Shown here one piece after another: positions 17,050 through 25,485 of a stretch of DNA of 64,000 nucleotides. The DNA is from Flavobacterium sp. JAS (GTDB lineage Bacteria; Bacteroidota; Bacteroidia; Flavobacteriales; Flavobacteriaceae): contig NZ_JAJMOX010000014.1 of assembly GCF_020991455.1 (NCBI RefSeq), positions 124,001 through 188,000 of the forward strand, in the 5' to 3' direction. The position numbers and the translations under genes are program-made. The notes below the pieces were generated by a model, which ran no database searches, was not told the DNA's origin, and worked only from the letters and a program-made list of their open reading frames with translations. Numbering within the stretch: the stretch's first letter is position 1; each line of letters starts with the position of its first letter.

Positions 17050-18813
17050 TTAGAATGTAACATTCAATCCAAAATTCAATCCCCATTGGAATTGGTTAAA
17101 AGATTGATTGTTCAAGGGATTAAGGTAATAATTTATAGCAGGTTCTGCAAAAATATTTGTTTTTTTATAAATACGATATTGCAAAGTACTGCTTAAAGTA
17201 GAGCCATAAACATAGTCATTTGCATTGACATTATCCCCAATTGAGTTACCATCAAGTGATACATTGTTAGAAATCAGCTTTCCTACAAATCCTCCTGTAT
17301 TTAAACTAATGCTTGCTTTATTTTTAGTAAATACCGCATAGGAAACCTCTAATGGCATTTCGATGTATTTAAGGCTTTGATCTATATTTCCACTTTGTAA
17401 ATTTTCGCTCTGAATATCATTCATTTTTAAGGCATCAGTAGTGCTATTTGAAACAAAAACATAATTTGAGTTGTTCGTTATTTGCGCAGGTGTAACAGAT
17501 GCGTTAGCATTATAATACCCCGCAGGAGCAAATGAAGCCATATTTTTTGAGTTTATATAAGAAACATTTGCGATGCTTTGACCTAGTTCATTAATTTTAA
17601 AACCGGAGCCTACAGCCCATTTATTGGTGATTTTATATTTTGTTTTAACACCATAAGTGCTACCTTGTTTAGAATCGTTTGAGTAACCTAATGTTTTATC
17701 GTTTTTGTGGTTCTCAGAATTTGCAATACCAGCAAAAACTTCTACAGCCCATTTTTCGGCATTAGAAACAGGTTTGTTTTTTTTCTCTTTTTTAGTTTCC
17801 GGTGTTACCGCTACGATATCTTTTTCCAGATTTTGAAGTTCTGCCAATTGAACAGAATCTACTTTACTAAGTGAATTACCAGATTTTGAATTGCTCTTTT
17901 CATTGCTGGCAATAATAGTTTTTTTAGAATAATCTATTGCTTCTACTTTTTGAGTTTCCGCTTTTTGAATCGTTTTATTATTACTATTTGATGCGTTTTG
18001 ATTGTTATTCAAAGTTGGGTTTGATGAATAAAAAGCAATATTACTGCTGTTTTTTGCAGTTGTTTTATCTTCAAAAATAGAATTTGACAATTGATTTTTT
18101 GAGTTTGAATTAAATCCATTTGTTTTTCCTGAATTAAATGTCTTCTCAGAAAGAATCTTATCCGTAGCTGTCTTTTTAGTATTGGGAAGTTGGTATTTTG
18201 AAACAGAATTAAAAGAATCTCCTTTTCCTGTTACAAAAATTTGCTCGGCTACAGCCTGATTCGCTTTTCTTTTTTCAATATTTGATTTAGGAAGTCTATT
18301 GTTGTCTTTTGATTTATTTTCAGAATCAGCATGAGCTACTGCAGTTTCCGGTTTTTGATAAATGGTATTTGATGGATTGATTGTGTTTTTTGATGATGAT
18401 GATTCTCCTTCAGATGCATTTGAATTTTTCTCTATTTCATTTTTGTCCCTTTGATCTTTTTTAAGATCATTTTTTTCAAGATCATTTTTCCGTGTATTAT
18501 TTTCCGGAGTAGCTATAACAGTATTATTTAAGTCATTCTTATTCTCTCCATTTTTTTCTTCAATAACAACTTTATTAGCATCGGAAGCGCCGTTATTTAA
18601 GTTTTTGATTTCTGAATTAGAAGTGAAATGTAAAACAGAAGGAAGCAACAAACCTAATAGTAGGCATGCCGCAGCCGACCACCAAAGAATAGCTCTTTTT
18701 TTCTTTTTAGGTTTGTCTAATTTTTCTTCAATTTGCCCCCATAGTTCAGGCGGCGGAACACTTGAAAAGTCCTCCATTGATGAAAAAATATCTTCTATAT
18801 TTTGCTTTTTCAT
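17050..18813 (-). CDS. Hybrid anti-sigma-like / outer-membrane beta-barrel protein
   Basis: 587 residues. The N-terminus (1-38) resembles the cytoplasmic part of anti-sigma factors (V-P-P-P-E-L-W-x-x-I-E-x-K-L). It is followed by a basic patch and one membrane helix at about 41-62. A long Asn/Lys/Ser-rich low-complexity linker spans about 65-350. The C-terminal 235 residues look like an outer-membrane beta-barrel (porin-family) ending G-L-N-V-T-F. It overlaps the upstream ECF sigma gene by 4 bp (ATGA-type coupling), so it probably restrains that sigma factor. How an inner-membrane anchor and a barrel domain coexist is unclear; the linker may span the periplasm. Confidence 0.75.
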   Translation of the reverse strand: MKKQNIEDIFSSMEDFSSVPPPELWGQIEEKLDKPKKKKRAILWWSAAACLLLGLLLPSVLHFTSNSEIKNLNNGASDANKVVIEEKNGENKNDLNNTVIATPENNTRKNDLEKNDLKKDQRDKNEIEKNSNASEGESSSSKNTINPSNTIYQKPETAVAHADSENKSKDNNRLPKSNIEKRKANQAVAEQIFVTGKGDSFNSVSKYQLPNTKKTATDKILSEKTFNSGKTNGFNSNSKNQLSNSIFEDKTTAKNSSNIAFYSSNPTLNNNQNASNSNNKTIQKAETQKVEAIDYSKKTIIASNEKSNSKSGNSLSKVDSVQLAELQNLEKDIVAVTPETKKEKKNKPVSNAEKWAVEVFAGIANSENHKNDKTLGYSNDSKQGSTYGVKTKYKITNKWAVGSGFKINELGQSIANVSYINSKNMASFAPAGYYNANASVTPAQITNNSNYVFVSNSTTDALKMNDIQSENLQSGNIDQSLKYIEMPLEVSYAVFTKNKASISLNTGGFVGKLISNNVSLDGNSIGDNVNANDYVYGSTLSSTLQYRIYKKTNIFAEPAINYYLNPLNNQSFNQFQWGLNFGLNVTF

Positions 18814-19361
18814 GCTATTTTAAAATTTTTTATGCTCAAAATTCTTTTCTGCAAAATGTGCTTGGCTCTATTTAAATTTGATTTTGATGTTCCTTCAGAG
18901 ATTTTTAATAATTCGGCGATTTCCTTGTGTTTCATTTTTTCAAAAACATACAAGTTAAAAACTGTCCTGTACTGATCTGGTAAATCCCGAATGTATTCTA
19001 AGAGTTTTTCTTGTTCGATTGGGATTGCTTCTAATTCTTCCTCTTCGACAAAATCAGTATCAGGGTCAAAAACATCCAAGAAGAAACTTTCTTTTTTCTT
19101 TTTATTTAAAGTTTCAATCAGTTTATTGATGAAAATACGTTTTAGCCAGCCTTCAAAACTTCCTTCAAATTTATATTGGCCAATTTTCTGAAAGACAATT
19201 ACAAATGCTTCCTGAAATACATCTTTGGCATCGTCTTCGTTTTTCATATATTTCAGGCAAATACCGTATAGAACAGGAGAGAACAACTGATAAATTTTCA
19301 GTTGTCCTTCTCTGTCATTTTTCAGGCAAAGCTTGATGTATTTTTCTAAATCGTCTTTCAA
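18810..19361 (-). CDS. ECF-family RNA polymerase sigma factor
   Basis: 183 residues with sigma region 2 (about 20-85; N-E-D-D-A-K-D-V-F-Q-E-A-F) and region 4 (about 125-175; L-P-D-Q-Y-R-T-V-F-N-L-Y-V and H-K-E-I-A-E-L-L-x-I-S-E-G-T-S-K-S-N). It has no regions 1 or 3, as expected for ECF. It is the first gene of a two-gene operon with the hybrid anti-sigma/barrel gene. A TATTTTTG -7 box (19391-19384 on this strand) lies 22 bp upstream of the start. Confidence 0.93.
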   Translation of the reverse strand: MKDDLEKYIKLCLKNDREGQLKIYQLFSPVLYGICLKYMKNEDDAKDVFQEAFVIVFQKIGQYKFEGSFEGWLKRIFINKLIETLNKKKKESFFLDVFDPDTDFVEEEELEAIPIEQEKLLEYIRDLPDQYRTVFNLYVFEKMKHKEIAELLKISEGTSKSNLNRAKHILQKRILSIKNFKIA

Positions 19362-19411
19362 GAAGTGGTTAAATTTGGTTTTGCAAAAATAGTTTTTATA
19401 AGCTTACAAAA

Positions 19412-19810
19412 CTATCTTTTATAAATAGTACGAGCTGCGTCTTGATTATTGCTTACGATTGTTAGATTTTGATTGTCAAGCTTTTCTATGATGTAAGTCT
19501 TGCCTTCAAAGCTAATTAAGTCATGTTCTGACTGATCAAAAATGCCAATTCCCTTTTCTATTTGATAAGTACTGTTTCTAATCTCTATATCATTTTTATA
19601 AGTGATTACTCTTCCTTCTGGAGTAAAAACTATTTTTTTATTAAAACCAATAGTTTTTGGAGTTGAGGTATACGGATTATTAGCCCCGCCAATAGATTTT
19701 TCCCAGGTCCATGTATTTACGATAGAACCAGAATTTAACGATGTCGATTCTAATGAATATGCACTAGAGAAAAGACAAAGTACAATAAGAAATAAGAAAG
19801 TTTTTTTCAT
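19412..19810 (-). CDS. Secreted lipocalin-like small protein
   Basis: 132 residues. The signal peptide ends near S-A-Y-S (19). The body is beta-rich, with W-T-W-E-K-S near 33, K-I-V-F-T-P-E-G-R-V-I-T-Y near 60-72, and E-K-L-D-N-Q-N-L-T-I-V near the end. This resembles lipocalin-like or META-type secreted proteins of Flavobacteria, but no catalytic motif is visible. It lies 7 bp after the stop of the PrcB-domain lipoprotein gene, so the two are likely one operon. Function not assigned. Confidence 0.7.
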   Translation of the reverse strand: MKKTFLFLIVLCLFSSAYSLESTSLNSGSIVNTWTWEKSIGGANNPYTSTPKTIGFNKKIVFTPEGRVITYKNDIEIRNSTYQIEKGIGIFDQSEHDLISFEGKTYIIEKLDNQNLTIVSNNQDAARTIYKR

Positions 19811-19817
19811 AATCTGA

Positions 19818-20699
19818 TTATTTTAAGCCTGCGATTTTATCTTTAATTGCTTTTTTGAAAAGTTTGATTTCAGTTCCCTGATCTGTAGTATCGTTATTGT
19901 CGATATAAATTCTGGTAATCTTTATACCTTGGCGAAGTTCAAAATATACACCACCCTGATCAGCTGAATCTGGAGATCCGTATGTTTTAGTTTGCCCCTG
20001 AATACTTAAAATTTCAGACGGAACATTTTTTAAAAGCGCTGTATAATCACCTCTTTTAGTTGTTGAAGTATATCTGTATTGATTAAAATCATATCCTCCG
20101 GCAACTACATTCTGAAATTTCAGAATATTAAAATCGTTTATTTGAAAGAAGCTTTGACAATCAGCTCCGGTACATTTGTTATTAAAACTTCCAATTACAA
20201 TATTGTCAGGGCTCTCTGTTGTTTTGTTAAAAACAATTGGTTTCGAAGTTTTAGGAATCAAAATAAAATCTGAAGGATAAGTTGCAGCAGATGATATTGT
20301 TTCACCAGGTAAAGGTGCTTTTTCGTAATAATTGATAACCAGTTGACATTTGTTTTCAATGATCGAAGTAATTTTAATGGTATAACCACTCGTAGGTTTT
20401 AATCCGGAGAAAATTCCAACCAAAAAGTTTTTAGTAAAATCGATTGTTGGATTACTTGAGTTTGGGCAGGTATTGTCATGTTTTTTAAAATACTGCTCCA
20501 TTTTTTCTTGTGAAATTGTTACAAGAGCCGCAGGAGTAGTTTGGTTTGTTACCATGCTATAGTTGCAGTAAAAAGGATATCCTGTGAACGAAACATCAGA
20601 ATATGTTCCGCAGTCTACATTTGTATTATCATCATTACTAAGAGAACAGGCGCTAAATCCAAAAGCTATAAACAAGCTTAGCATTATTTTTTTCATCAT
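19818..20699 (-). CDS. Lipoprotein with PrcB-type C-terminal domain
   Basis: 293 residues. The leader ends G-F-S-A-C (lipidated Cys near 18) before an S-N-D-D-N-T linker. The segment I-D-F-T-K-N-F-L-V-G-I-F-S-G-x-K-P-T-S-G-Y-x-I-x-I-T-S at about 87-115, followed by Y-Y-E-K-A-P-L-P-G-E, matches the PrcB C-terminal domain found in Treponema dentilisin-complex subunit PrcB. The C-terminal part (210-293) is a second beta-rich region. Probably a periplasmic or surface lipoprotein; function unproven. Confidence 0.75.
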   Translation of the reverse strand: MMKKIMLSLFIAFGFSACSLSNDDNTNVDCGTYSDVSFTGYPFYCNYSMVTNQTTPAALVTISQEKMEQYFKKHDNTCPNSSNPTIDFTKNFLVGIFSGLKPTSGYTIKITSIIENKCQLVINYYEKAPLPGETISSAATYPSDFILIPKTSKPIVFNKTTESPDNIVIGSFNNKCTGADCQSFFQINDFNILKFQNVVAGGYDFNQYRYTSTTKRGDYTALLKNVPSEILSIQGQTKTYGSPDSADQGGVYFELRQGIKITRIYIDNNDTTDQGTEIKLFKKAIKDKIAGLK

Positions 20700-20885
20700 T
20701 ATTTTATTAGGTTATAATTGGTAGATGAACTTCTTTTAAAAAGGTTGCGTAAAAAAGTATTTTTTTATTTGATTTTTTTTCAAAGTTTAAGTGATTTAGA
20801 ATCAGTACTAATTTGTAAAAATTTAATTTTAAAAATTAAGTACTACGTATTATTGCTTACTTTTACTTTAAAAATAAACTTAAGT

Positions 20886-22259
20886 ATGTTTGATTTTCTT
20901 CCACTTTTACTGGCCTTTGTTATTGCATTATTTCTTGGAATTTACTTAGGGAAATTGTTGTTTTCTGCCAGAGCGCAATCAGAAAGAGTGAGTTTAGAAG
21001 AGCGATTAAACGCAAATACAAATCAGCTGCAGTTACAAAAAGAGCAATTTGAGAACGAAAGAAATAACTTTCAGAAGCAGTTTCAATTAACGAATTCAGA
21101 GAAAGAAAATATTCGGACAGAAAAAGACAGTTTAGCAATTCAGCTTTCAAAAAAAGAAGTTGATTTCGAAAATTTATGGGAACGTCATAAAGAGCAGAAA
21201 AATGAAATCACAGAACTTCAGGAGAAATTCACCAAAGAGTTTGAAAACTTAGCCAATAAAATTCTCGAAGAAAAGTCGGCTAAATTTACCGAACAAAATA
21301 GTGAAAATATGAAAAGTATCTTGCTGCCATTGCAGGATAAAATTCAGGGTTTTGAGAAAAAAGTCGAGCAAACTCATAAAGAAAGTATCGATTATCACGC
21401 CGCTTTACGTCAGCAGATTGTTGGGTTAAGCGAAATGAATGCGCAAATGAGCAAAGAAACCTTAAACCTTACCAAAGCTTTGAAAGGTGATAGTAAAATG
21501 CAGGGCAATTGGGGCGAATTGGTTCTGGAGCGTGTTCTGGAAAAATCAGGTTTAGAAAAAGGCAGAGAGTATGAAGTTCAGCAAAGTTTTACCAATAACG
21601 AAGGAAACAGAGTATTGCCGGATGTTGTAATTAATTTACCGGATGGCAAAAAGATGATTGTCGATTCTAAGGTTTCTCTGGTTGCTTATGAAAAATGGAT
21701 TAATGAAGAATCAGAAATTCTCAAAGCAGATTTTCTAAAAGAACATGTAAGTTCAATTAAAAGGCATGTTGAACAACTAGGAAGTAAAAATTATCATGAT
21801 TTATACCAAATAGAAAGTCCGGATTTTGTTTTGCTTTTTATTCCAATAGAACCCGCATTTGCCATAGCTTTAAACGAAGATTCTACCTTATATAATAAAG
21901 CATTTGATCGAAATATTGTAATCGTTACACCAACAACTTTATTGGCAACTTTAAGGACGATTGATAGTATGTGGACGAATCAAAAACAACAGGAAAACGC
22001 TTTTGAAATTGCTCGACAAGCCGGAGCATTGTATGATAAATTTGAAGGCTTTGTGAGTGATTTATTAAGAATTGGAACTAAAATAAAAGATACTAAAACG
22101 GAATACGAAAATGCCATGAACAAACTAGTTGATGGTAGAGGAAATCTGATTTCGAGTGTCGAAAAATTAAAGAAAATGGGAGCAAAGGCTAAAAAAGCAC
22201 TTCCTGAAAATATTATTGCCAGAGCTTCAAATTCAGATGAAAATCAATCTTTAAACTAA
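20886..22259 (+). CDS. rmuC: DNA recombination protein RmuC
   Basis: 457 residues. A single N-terminal membrane helix (3-22) leads into a long coiled coil (about 28-165). The RmuC nuclease-like domain (about 190-400) contains Q-G-N-W-G-E-L-V-L-E-R-V-L-E-x-S-G-L, L-P-D-G-K-K-M-I-V-D-S-K-V-S-L and F-V-L-L-F-I-P-I-E-P-A-F-A. The D-S-K pair is the PD-(D/E)XK-type core. RmuC limits inversions and is implicated in recombination. Start chosen at the ATG at 20886; an upstream TTG frame (20718) lacks any conserved sequence. Confidence 0.94.
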   Translation: MFDFLPLLLAFVIALFLGIYLGKLLFSARAQSERVSLEERLNANTNQLQLQKEQFENERNNFQKQFQLTNSEKENIRTEKDSLAIQLSKKEVDFENLWERHKEQKNEITELQEKFTKEFENLANKILEEKSAKFTEQNSENMKSILLPLQDKIQGFEKKVEQTHKESIDYHAALRQQIVGLSEMNAQMSKETLNLTKALKGDSKMQGNWGELVLERVLEKSGLEKGREYEVQQSFTNNEGNRVLPDVVINLPDGKKMIVDSKVSLVAYEKWINEESEILKADFLKEHVSSIKRHVEQLGSKNYHDLYQIESPDFVLLFIPIEPAFAIALNEDSTLYNKAFDRNIVIVTPTTLLATLRTIDSMWTNQKQQENAFEIARQAGALYDKFEGFVSDLLRIGTKIKDTKTEYENAMNKLVDGRGNLISSVEKLKKMGAKAKKALPENIIARASNSDENQSLN

Positions 22260-22265
22260 GATCCT

Positions 22266-22631
22266 ATGAAAAGAATTTTATTAATAATTGCTGCACTTTG
22301 TGTTCTTATTTTTACCATTTATTTTGCCTTTATCTATTTTGTACCTTATAGTGAAGGTTATCGCTCAGGCGAATTGATTAGAATGAGTCATAAAGGTGTA
22401 ATAATGAAAACCTGGGAAGGAGAGTTAAGCCAAGGCGTTTCTAGTTCGCAAATATTTAGATTTTCAGTATTAGACAGTGATCAAAAAGTAATAGATCAAT
22501 TGAATGAATTAGAAGGTCAATACGTAAAATTGACTTATGTTGAAAGATATAAAACATTTAGCTGGTGGGGAGATTCTCGTTTTTTCATCACCGCAGTTCG
22601 AAAAGAAACTTCCCCATTTAAATATAAATAA
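22266..22631 (+). CDS. Small membrane-anchored protein, function unknown
   Basis: 121 residues: one N-terminal helix (3-27) and a compact soluble domain with Y-S-E-G-Y-R-S-G-E-L-I-R-M-S-H-K-G and K-T-W-E-G-E-L at about 30-56. In other Bacteroidota such proteins carry the label 6-phosphogluconate dehydrogenase, which the sequence does not support: there is no dinucleotide fold and it is far too short. It lies 6 bp after rmuC and 6 bp before the thioesterase gene, so it is in an operon with them. Confidence 0.75.
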   Translation: MKRILLIIAALCVLIFTIYFAFIYFVPYSEGYRSGELIRMSHKGVIMKTWEGELSQGVSSSQIFRFSVLDSDQKVIDQLNELEGQYVKLTYVERYKTFSWWGDSRFFITAVRKETSPFKYK

Positions 22632-22637
22632 ACAATT

Positions 22638-23186
22638 ATGGCCGCAGATTTTAAACCCGTTTCCTCATCAAAAATTAGTATTTCAGAATTAATGTTACCG
22701 TCGCACACTAACTTTAGTGGTAAAATTCACGGAGGATATATTTTACAATTGTTAGATCAGATTGCTTTTGCTTCGGCCTCAAAATTTAGTGGTAATTATT
22801 GCGTTACGGCTTCGGTTGATACGGTGAATTTTTTAAAACCTATTGAAGTTGGAGAACTGGTTACCATGAAAGCTTCTGTAAATTATGTGGGAAGAAGTTC
22901 GATGGTCGTAGGTATTCGTGTAGAAGCCGAGAATATTCAAACCGGAGCGATTAAACATTGTAACTCTTCTTATTTTACAATGGTTGCTAAAGATAAGGAA
23001 GGGAAAAGCGTACAGGTTCCCGGATTAATTTTATCGAATCTGGAAGAGGTTAGACGTTTTAGAAAAGCAATTAAGCATATTGAAGTTAGAAAAGAAGTAG
23101 AGGATCATGAAAAAATTGCTAACGTTAATTCTATCGAAGATTTAGCAAGTTTAGACAAATACAATGTATTGCTGGAAATTAGTTAG
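22638..23186 (+). CDS. Acyl-CoA thioesterase, hotdog fold (YciA-like)
   Basis: 182 residues. The hotdog core occupies about 14-130, with P-S-H-T-N-F-S-G-K-I-H-G-G-Y-I-L-Q-L-L-D near 22-40 (the conserved N...G...H-G-G motif) and V-G-R-S-S-M-V-V-G near 83-91. It hydrolyses acyl-CoA thioesters in the cytoplasm; chain preference cannot be told. The C-terminal 40 residues are charged and helical. It is the third gene of the rmuC operon-like run. Confidence 0.9.
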   Translation: MAADFKPVSSSKISISELMLPSHTNFSGKIHGGYILQLLDQIAFASASKFSGNYCVTASVDTVNFLKPIEVGELVTMKASVNYVGRSSMVVGIRVEAENIQTGAIKHCNSSYFTMVAKDKEGKSVQVPGLILSNLEEVRRFRKAIKHIEVRKEVEDHEKIANVNSIEDLASLDKYNVLLEIS

Positions 23187-23210
23187 AGTAATCTATTAAA
23201 TAAAAGAGAA

Positions 23211-23606
23211 ATGGTAAAGTTTGGATATACAATTCTATATGTAGAAGATGTCGAAAAATCTATTGTGTTTTATGAAAATGCATTTGGTTTTTCGAGAAAA
23301 TTTATCGCACCTGGAAACGATTACGGAGAATTAAGTACCGGAGAAACAACCATTTCGTTTGCCTCAAAAACATTAGCAAAGCAAAATTTAAAAGAAGGTT
23401 TCCTGGAAAGTAAAATCGAAGAGAAGCCTTTTGCAATAGAAATTGGTTTTATAACTGACAATGTTGAAGAGTTGGTGAAAAAGGCAATTTCTTTTGGTGC
23501 AATCTTAGTAACAGAACCAAAACAAAAACCATGGGGACAAATTGTAGCTTATGTTCGGGATCTAGATGGTTTTTTAATTGAGATATGTACAGAAGTGCAA
23601 GGATAA
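23211..23606 (+). CDS. VOC-family glyoxalase/dioxygenase-like protein
   Basis: 131 residues forming one vicinal-oxygen-chelate module pair. The beta-alpha-beta repeat begins Y-T-I-L-Y-V-E-D-V-E-K-S-I-x-F-Y-E-N-A-F-G-F. The C-terminal Y-V-R-D-L-D-G-F-L-I-E-I-C carries the usual metal-ligand Glu. It resembles glyoxalase superfamily proteins rather than a defined glyoxalase I. It follows the thioesterase gene by 24 bp in the same direction. Confidence 0.85.
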   Translation: MVKFGYTILYVEDVEKSIVFYENAFGFSRKFIAPGNDYGELSTGETTISFASKTLAKQNLKEGFLESKIEEKPFAIEIGFITDNVEELVKKAISFGAILVTEPKQKPWGQIVAYVRDLDGFLIEICTEVQG

Positions 23607-23677
23607 TAGCTTGAAATATTTTGTCCCAAACGGACAATATTTAGCATTACAAAACAACAACTTGTAAAGTCATTTTT

Positions 23678-23716
23678 CATTTCACAAATGACATTTCACC
23701 CCATAAAACATTTCAC
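23678..23716 (+). promoter_or_regulatory. CATTTCAC triple direct repeat upstream of yceI
   Basis: Three exact CATTTCAC words start at 23678, 23692 and 23709, in the 296-bp gap between the VOC gene and yceI. They lie about 190-225 bp before the yceI start. Ordered direct repeats of this sort suggest a transcription factor operator (LytTR-type regulators bind such repeats). The binding protein is not known. The rest of the gap is AT-rich with no gene. Confidence 0.5.
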
Positions 23717-23902
23717 AAACATTTAGGATTAAAAGGAAACCATATTCCTTAAAATTTCGTAACTTTAAGTATAATGATTGGGTTACTGTTTTTCACGGAG
23801 TACTGCCATTCTATTTTTTTTAAATGTTATATTAAGTCCAGTTTTTTTCTCTTCTTAAAATAAAAAAATACGAATGACATAATTGTTTAATTATTGACGA
23901 TT

Positions 23903-24472
23903 ATGAAAAAAACTACTTTACTTATTTTGCTATTTACCGCTTATTCCGTTATTGCGCAGGAAAAATTCTTTACTAACACAGGAACAGTAAACTTTGAAGC
24001 ATCAGTTCCGTTTTTTGAAGAAGTAAAAGCCGTAAACAGACAGGTTGCAATCCTTTTAGAACCTAGAACAAGTACATTTGTTTGTACCGTTATTATCAAA
24101 GATTTTCGTTTTAAATTAGACCTGATGCAGGAACATTTTAATGAAAATTATTTGGAAAGCCATCGATATCCTAAAGCTGTTTTTAAAGGCAAAATTCAAA
24201 AATTTGATTTAAAGGATGTATCAGAAGTTGAAAAAGAATATCAAGTAAAAGGAAAGCTTATAATGCACGGAAAAACTAAGGAAGTCATTGTAAGTGCTTT
24301 AATCAAAAAAGTTGGTGACGGAATTCAAATTATATCCGATTTTCCCATTTCGATGTCTGATTTCAATATTCAAATTCCAAACAGAATAGCTGCTAAAGTT
24401 TCTCAAACAGTCAATACAGAATTAATTGGGATTGTGAGAACAAACGAGTCTATGTATCTGACTTTAAAATAA
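23903..24472 (+). CDS. yceI: YceI-family periplasmic lipocalin-like protein
   Basis: 189 residues. The signal peptide ends at S-V-I-A-Q (19). The YceI beta-barrel follows, with G-T-V-N-F-E-A-S near 28, the L-M-Q-E-H-F-N-E-N-Y-L-E-S-H-R-Y-P-K-A-V-F-K-G motif at about 75-97 and G-K-L-I-M-H-G-K-T-K-E-V. YceI proteins bind isoprenoid or fatty lipids in a barrel. Start chosen at ATG 23903; a TTG nine bases upstream is in frame. It is convergent with the epimerase gene, with 3 bp between stops. Confidence 0.9.
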   Translation: MKKTTLLILLFTAYSVIAQEKFFTNTGTVNFEASVPFFEEVKAVNRQVAILLEPRTSTFVCTVIIKDFRFKLDLMQEHFNENYLESHRYPKAVFKGKIQKFDLKDVSEVEKEYQVKGKLIMHGKTKEVIVSALIKKVGDGIQIISDFPISMSDFNIQIPNRIAAKVSQTVNTELIGIVRTNESMYLTLK

Positions 24473-24475
24473 AGT

Positions 24476-25387
24476 TTAATCCAAACAATTTAAAAGCACT
24501 TGTTCTAAATTGGTAAATTGAAATTGAAAACCTGTTTTTTGAATTTTTTCAGAAGAAACTCGTTGACCTTTTAAGACTGCCTCGCTCATTTCGCCTAAAA
24601 CAATTTTAAGTAGGAACGAAGGGATTTTTGGGAGCCAGATTTTATATCCGTACAAATTAGCCAGTGTTTTTGAAAACGTTTGGTTTGTTGTATTGTCGGT
24701 TACGCAGGCATTATAAGCTCCGTGCATTTCTGGATCTGTTAATGCTTTCAAGTAAATCTGACATAAATCCTGAATATGAATCCAGGGAAGATATTGTTTT
24801 CCTGTACCTAGAATCATACCAAAACCAGCTTTAAAATTGGGGCTCATTTTTTTTAAAAAACCTTCGTTTTTTCCTAATACAATTCCAGTTCTAATTTTAA
24901 CCGTTCTAATACCTAAAGAACTAATTTTATCTACCGTTTGTTCCCATTCCTGGCAAGTAACTCCCAAAAAATCATTTGCCGGAGTGGTAGCTTCGGTACA
25001 AATTTCCGGACTGGTAATAGCGCCATAAATCCCAACGGCCGAAGAAGAAATAAAACCATCTAATGTTTTATTGTTTTTCTTTAAAATAGAGAAGATTAAG
25101 TCGATTGGTTTTAGGCGGCTTTCCAGAATAACTTTTTTGCGACTTTTAGTCCATTTTTTTTCAACGATACCTTCTCCTGCTAAATGAATAATATAGTCAG
25201 CTTGCAAAATGGCTTCCTCGTTGATATAATCAGTCTTTAAATTCCATTTGTAATAAGTGATCAAAGAGGTGTTTTCTCTGGCAGACCGGCTCAAAATAGA
25301 TACTGTAAAACCATTATCTAAGAGTGTGTCAGTTAGATGTTTTCCTATAAAACCAGTGCCTCCGGTTATTAAAACATTTTTCGCCAT
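24476..25387 (-). CDS. TIGR01777-family epimerase (YfcH-like)
   Basis: 303 residues. The Rossmann nucleotide motif I-T-G-G-T-G-F-I-G-K-H-L is at 6-17. Next come A-D-Y-I-I-H-L-A-G-E and S-S-A-V-G-I-Y-G. The C-terminal DUF1731-like region is P-x-F-L-L-K-I-x-L-G-E-M-S-E-A-V-L-K-G-Q-R-V, characteristic of the YfcH/SDR39U1 group. An NAD(P)-dependent oxidoreductase or epimerase of unknown substrate. It is divergent from the TetR gene across a repeat-bearing 98-bp promoter region. Confidence 0.9.
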   Translation of the reverse strand: MAKNVLITGGTGFIGKHLTDTLLDNGFTVSILSRSARENTSLITYYKWNLKTDYINEEAILQADYIIHLAGEGIVEKKWTKSRKKVILESRLKPIDLIFSILKKNNKTLDGFISSSAVGIYGAITSPEICTEATTPANDFLGVTCQEWEQTVDKISSLGIRTVKIRTGIVLGKNEGFLKKMSPNFKAGFGMILGTGKQYLPWIHIQDLCQIYLKALTDPEMHGAYNACVTDNTTNQTFSKTLANLYGYKIWLPKIPSFLLKIVLGEMSEAVLKGQRVSSEKIQKTGFQFQFTNLEQVLLNCLD

Positions 25388-25420
25388 AATAGTTTATAAT
25401 ATATTTAACAGTGCATTATG

Positions 25421-25468
25421 TTTAAGGCAAAGTAAAGGTACTTAAACATTGCTTACCTTTAAGGCAAA
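25421..25468. promoter_or_regulatory. Candidate TetR operator in the divergent promoter region
   Basis: The direct repeat TTTAAGGCAAA occurs at 25421-25431 and 25458-25468. Within it an inverted pair TAAAGGTA (25433-25440) and TACCTTTA (25454-25461) is spaced by 13 bp. The latter also looks like a -7 box for the TetR gene. Position between the epimerase and TetR genes suggests an autoregulatory site. Confidence 0.55.
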
Positions 25469-25485
25469 TTCTAAATTTTAATGAA

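Noticed and set aside
20718..20885. TTG-initiated extension of RmuC
   Set aside because: Translates to AT-rich, unconserved sequence. The membrane helix typical of RmuC begins at the ATG at 20886.
22266..22631. 6-phosphogluconate dehydrogenase label for the 121-residue protein
   Set aside because: No Rossmann fold or catalytic motifs; far too short.
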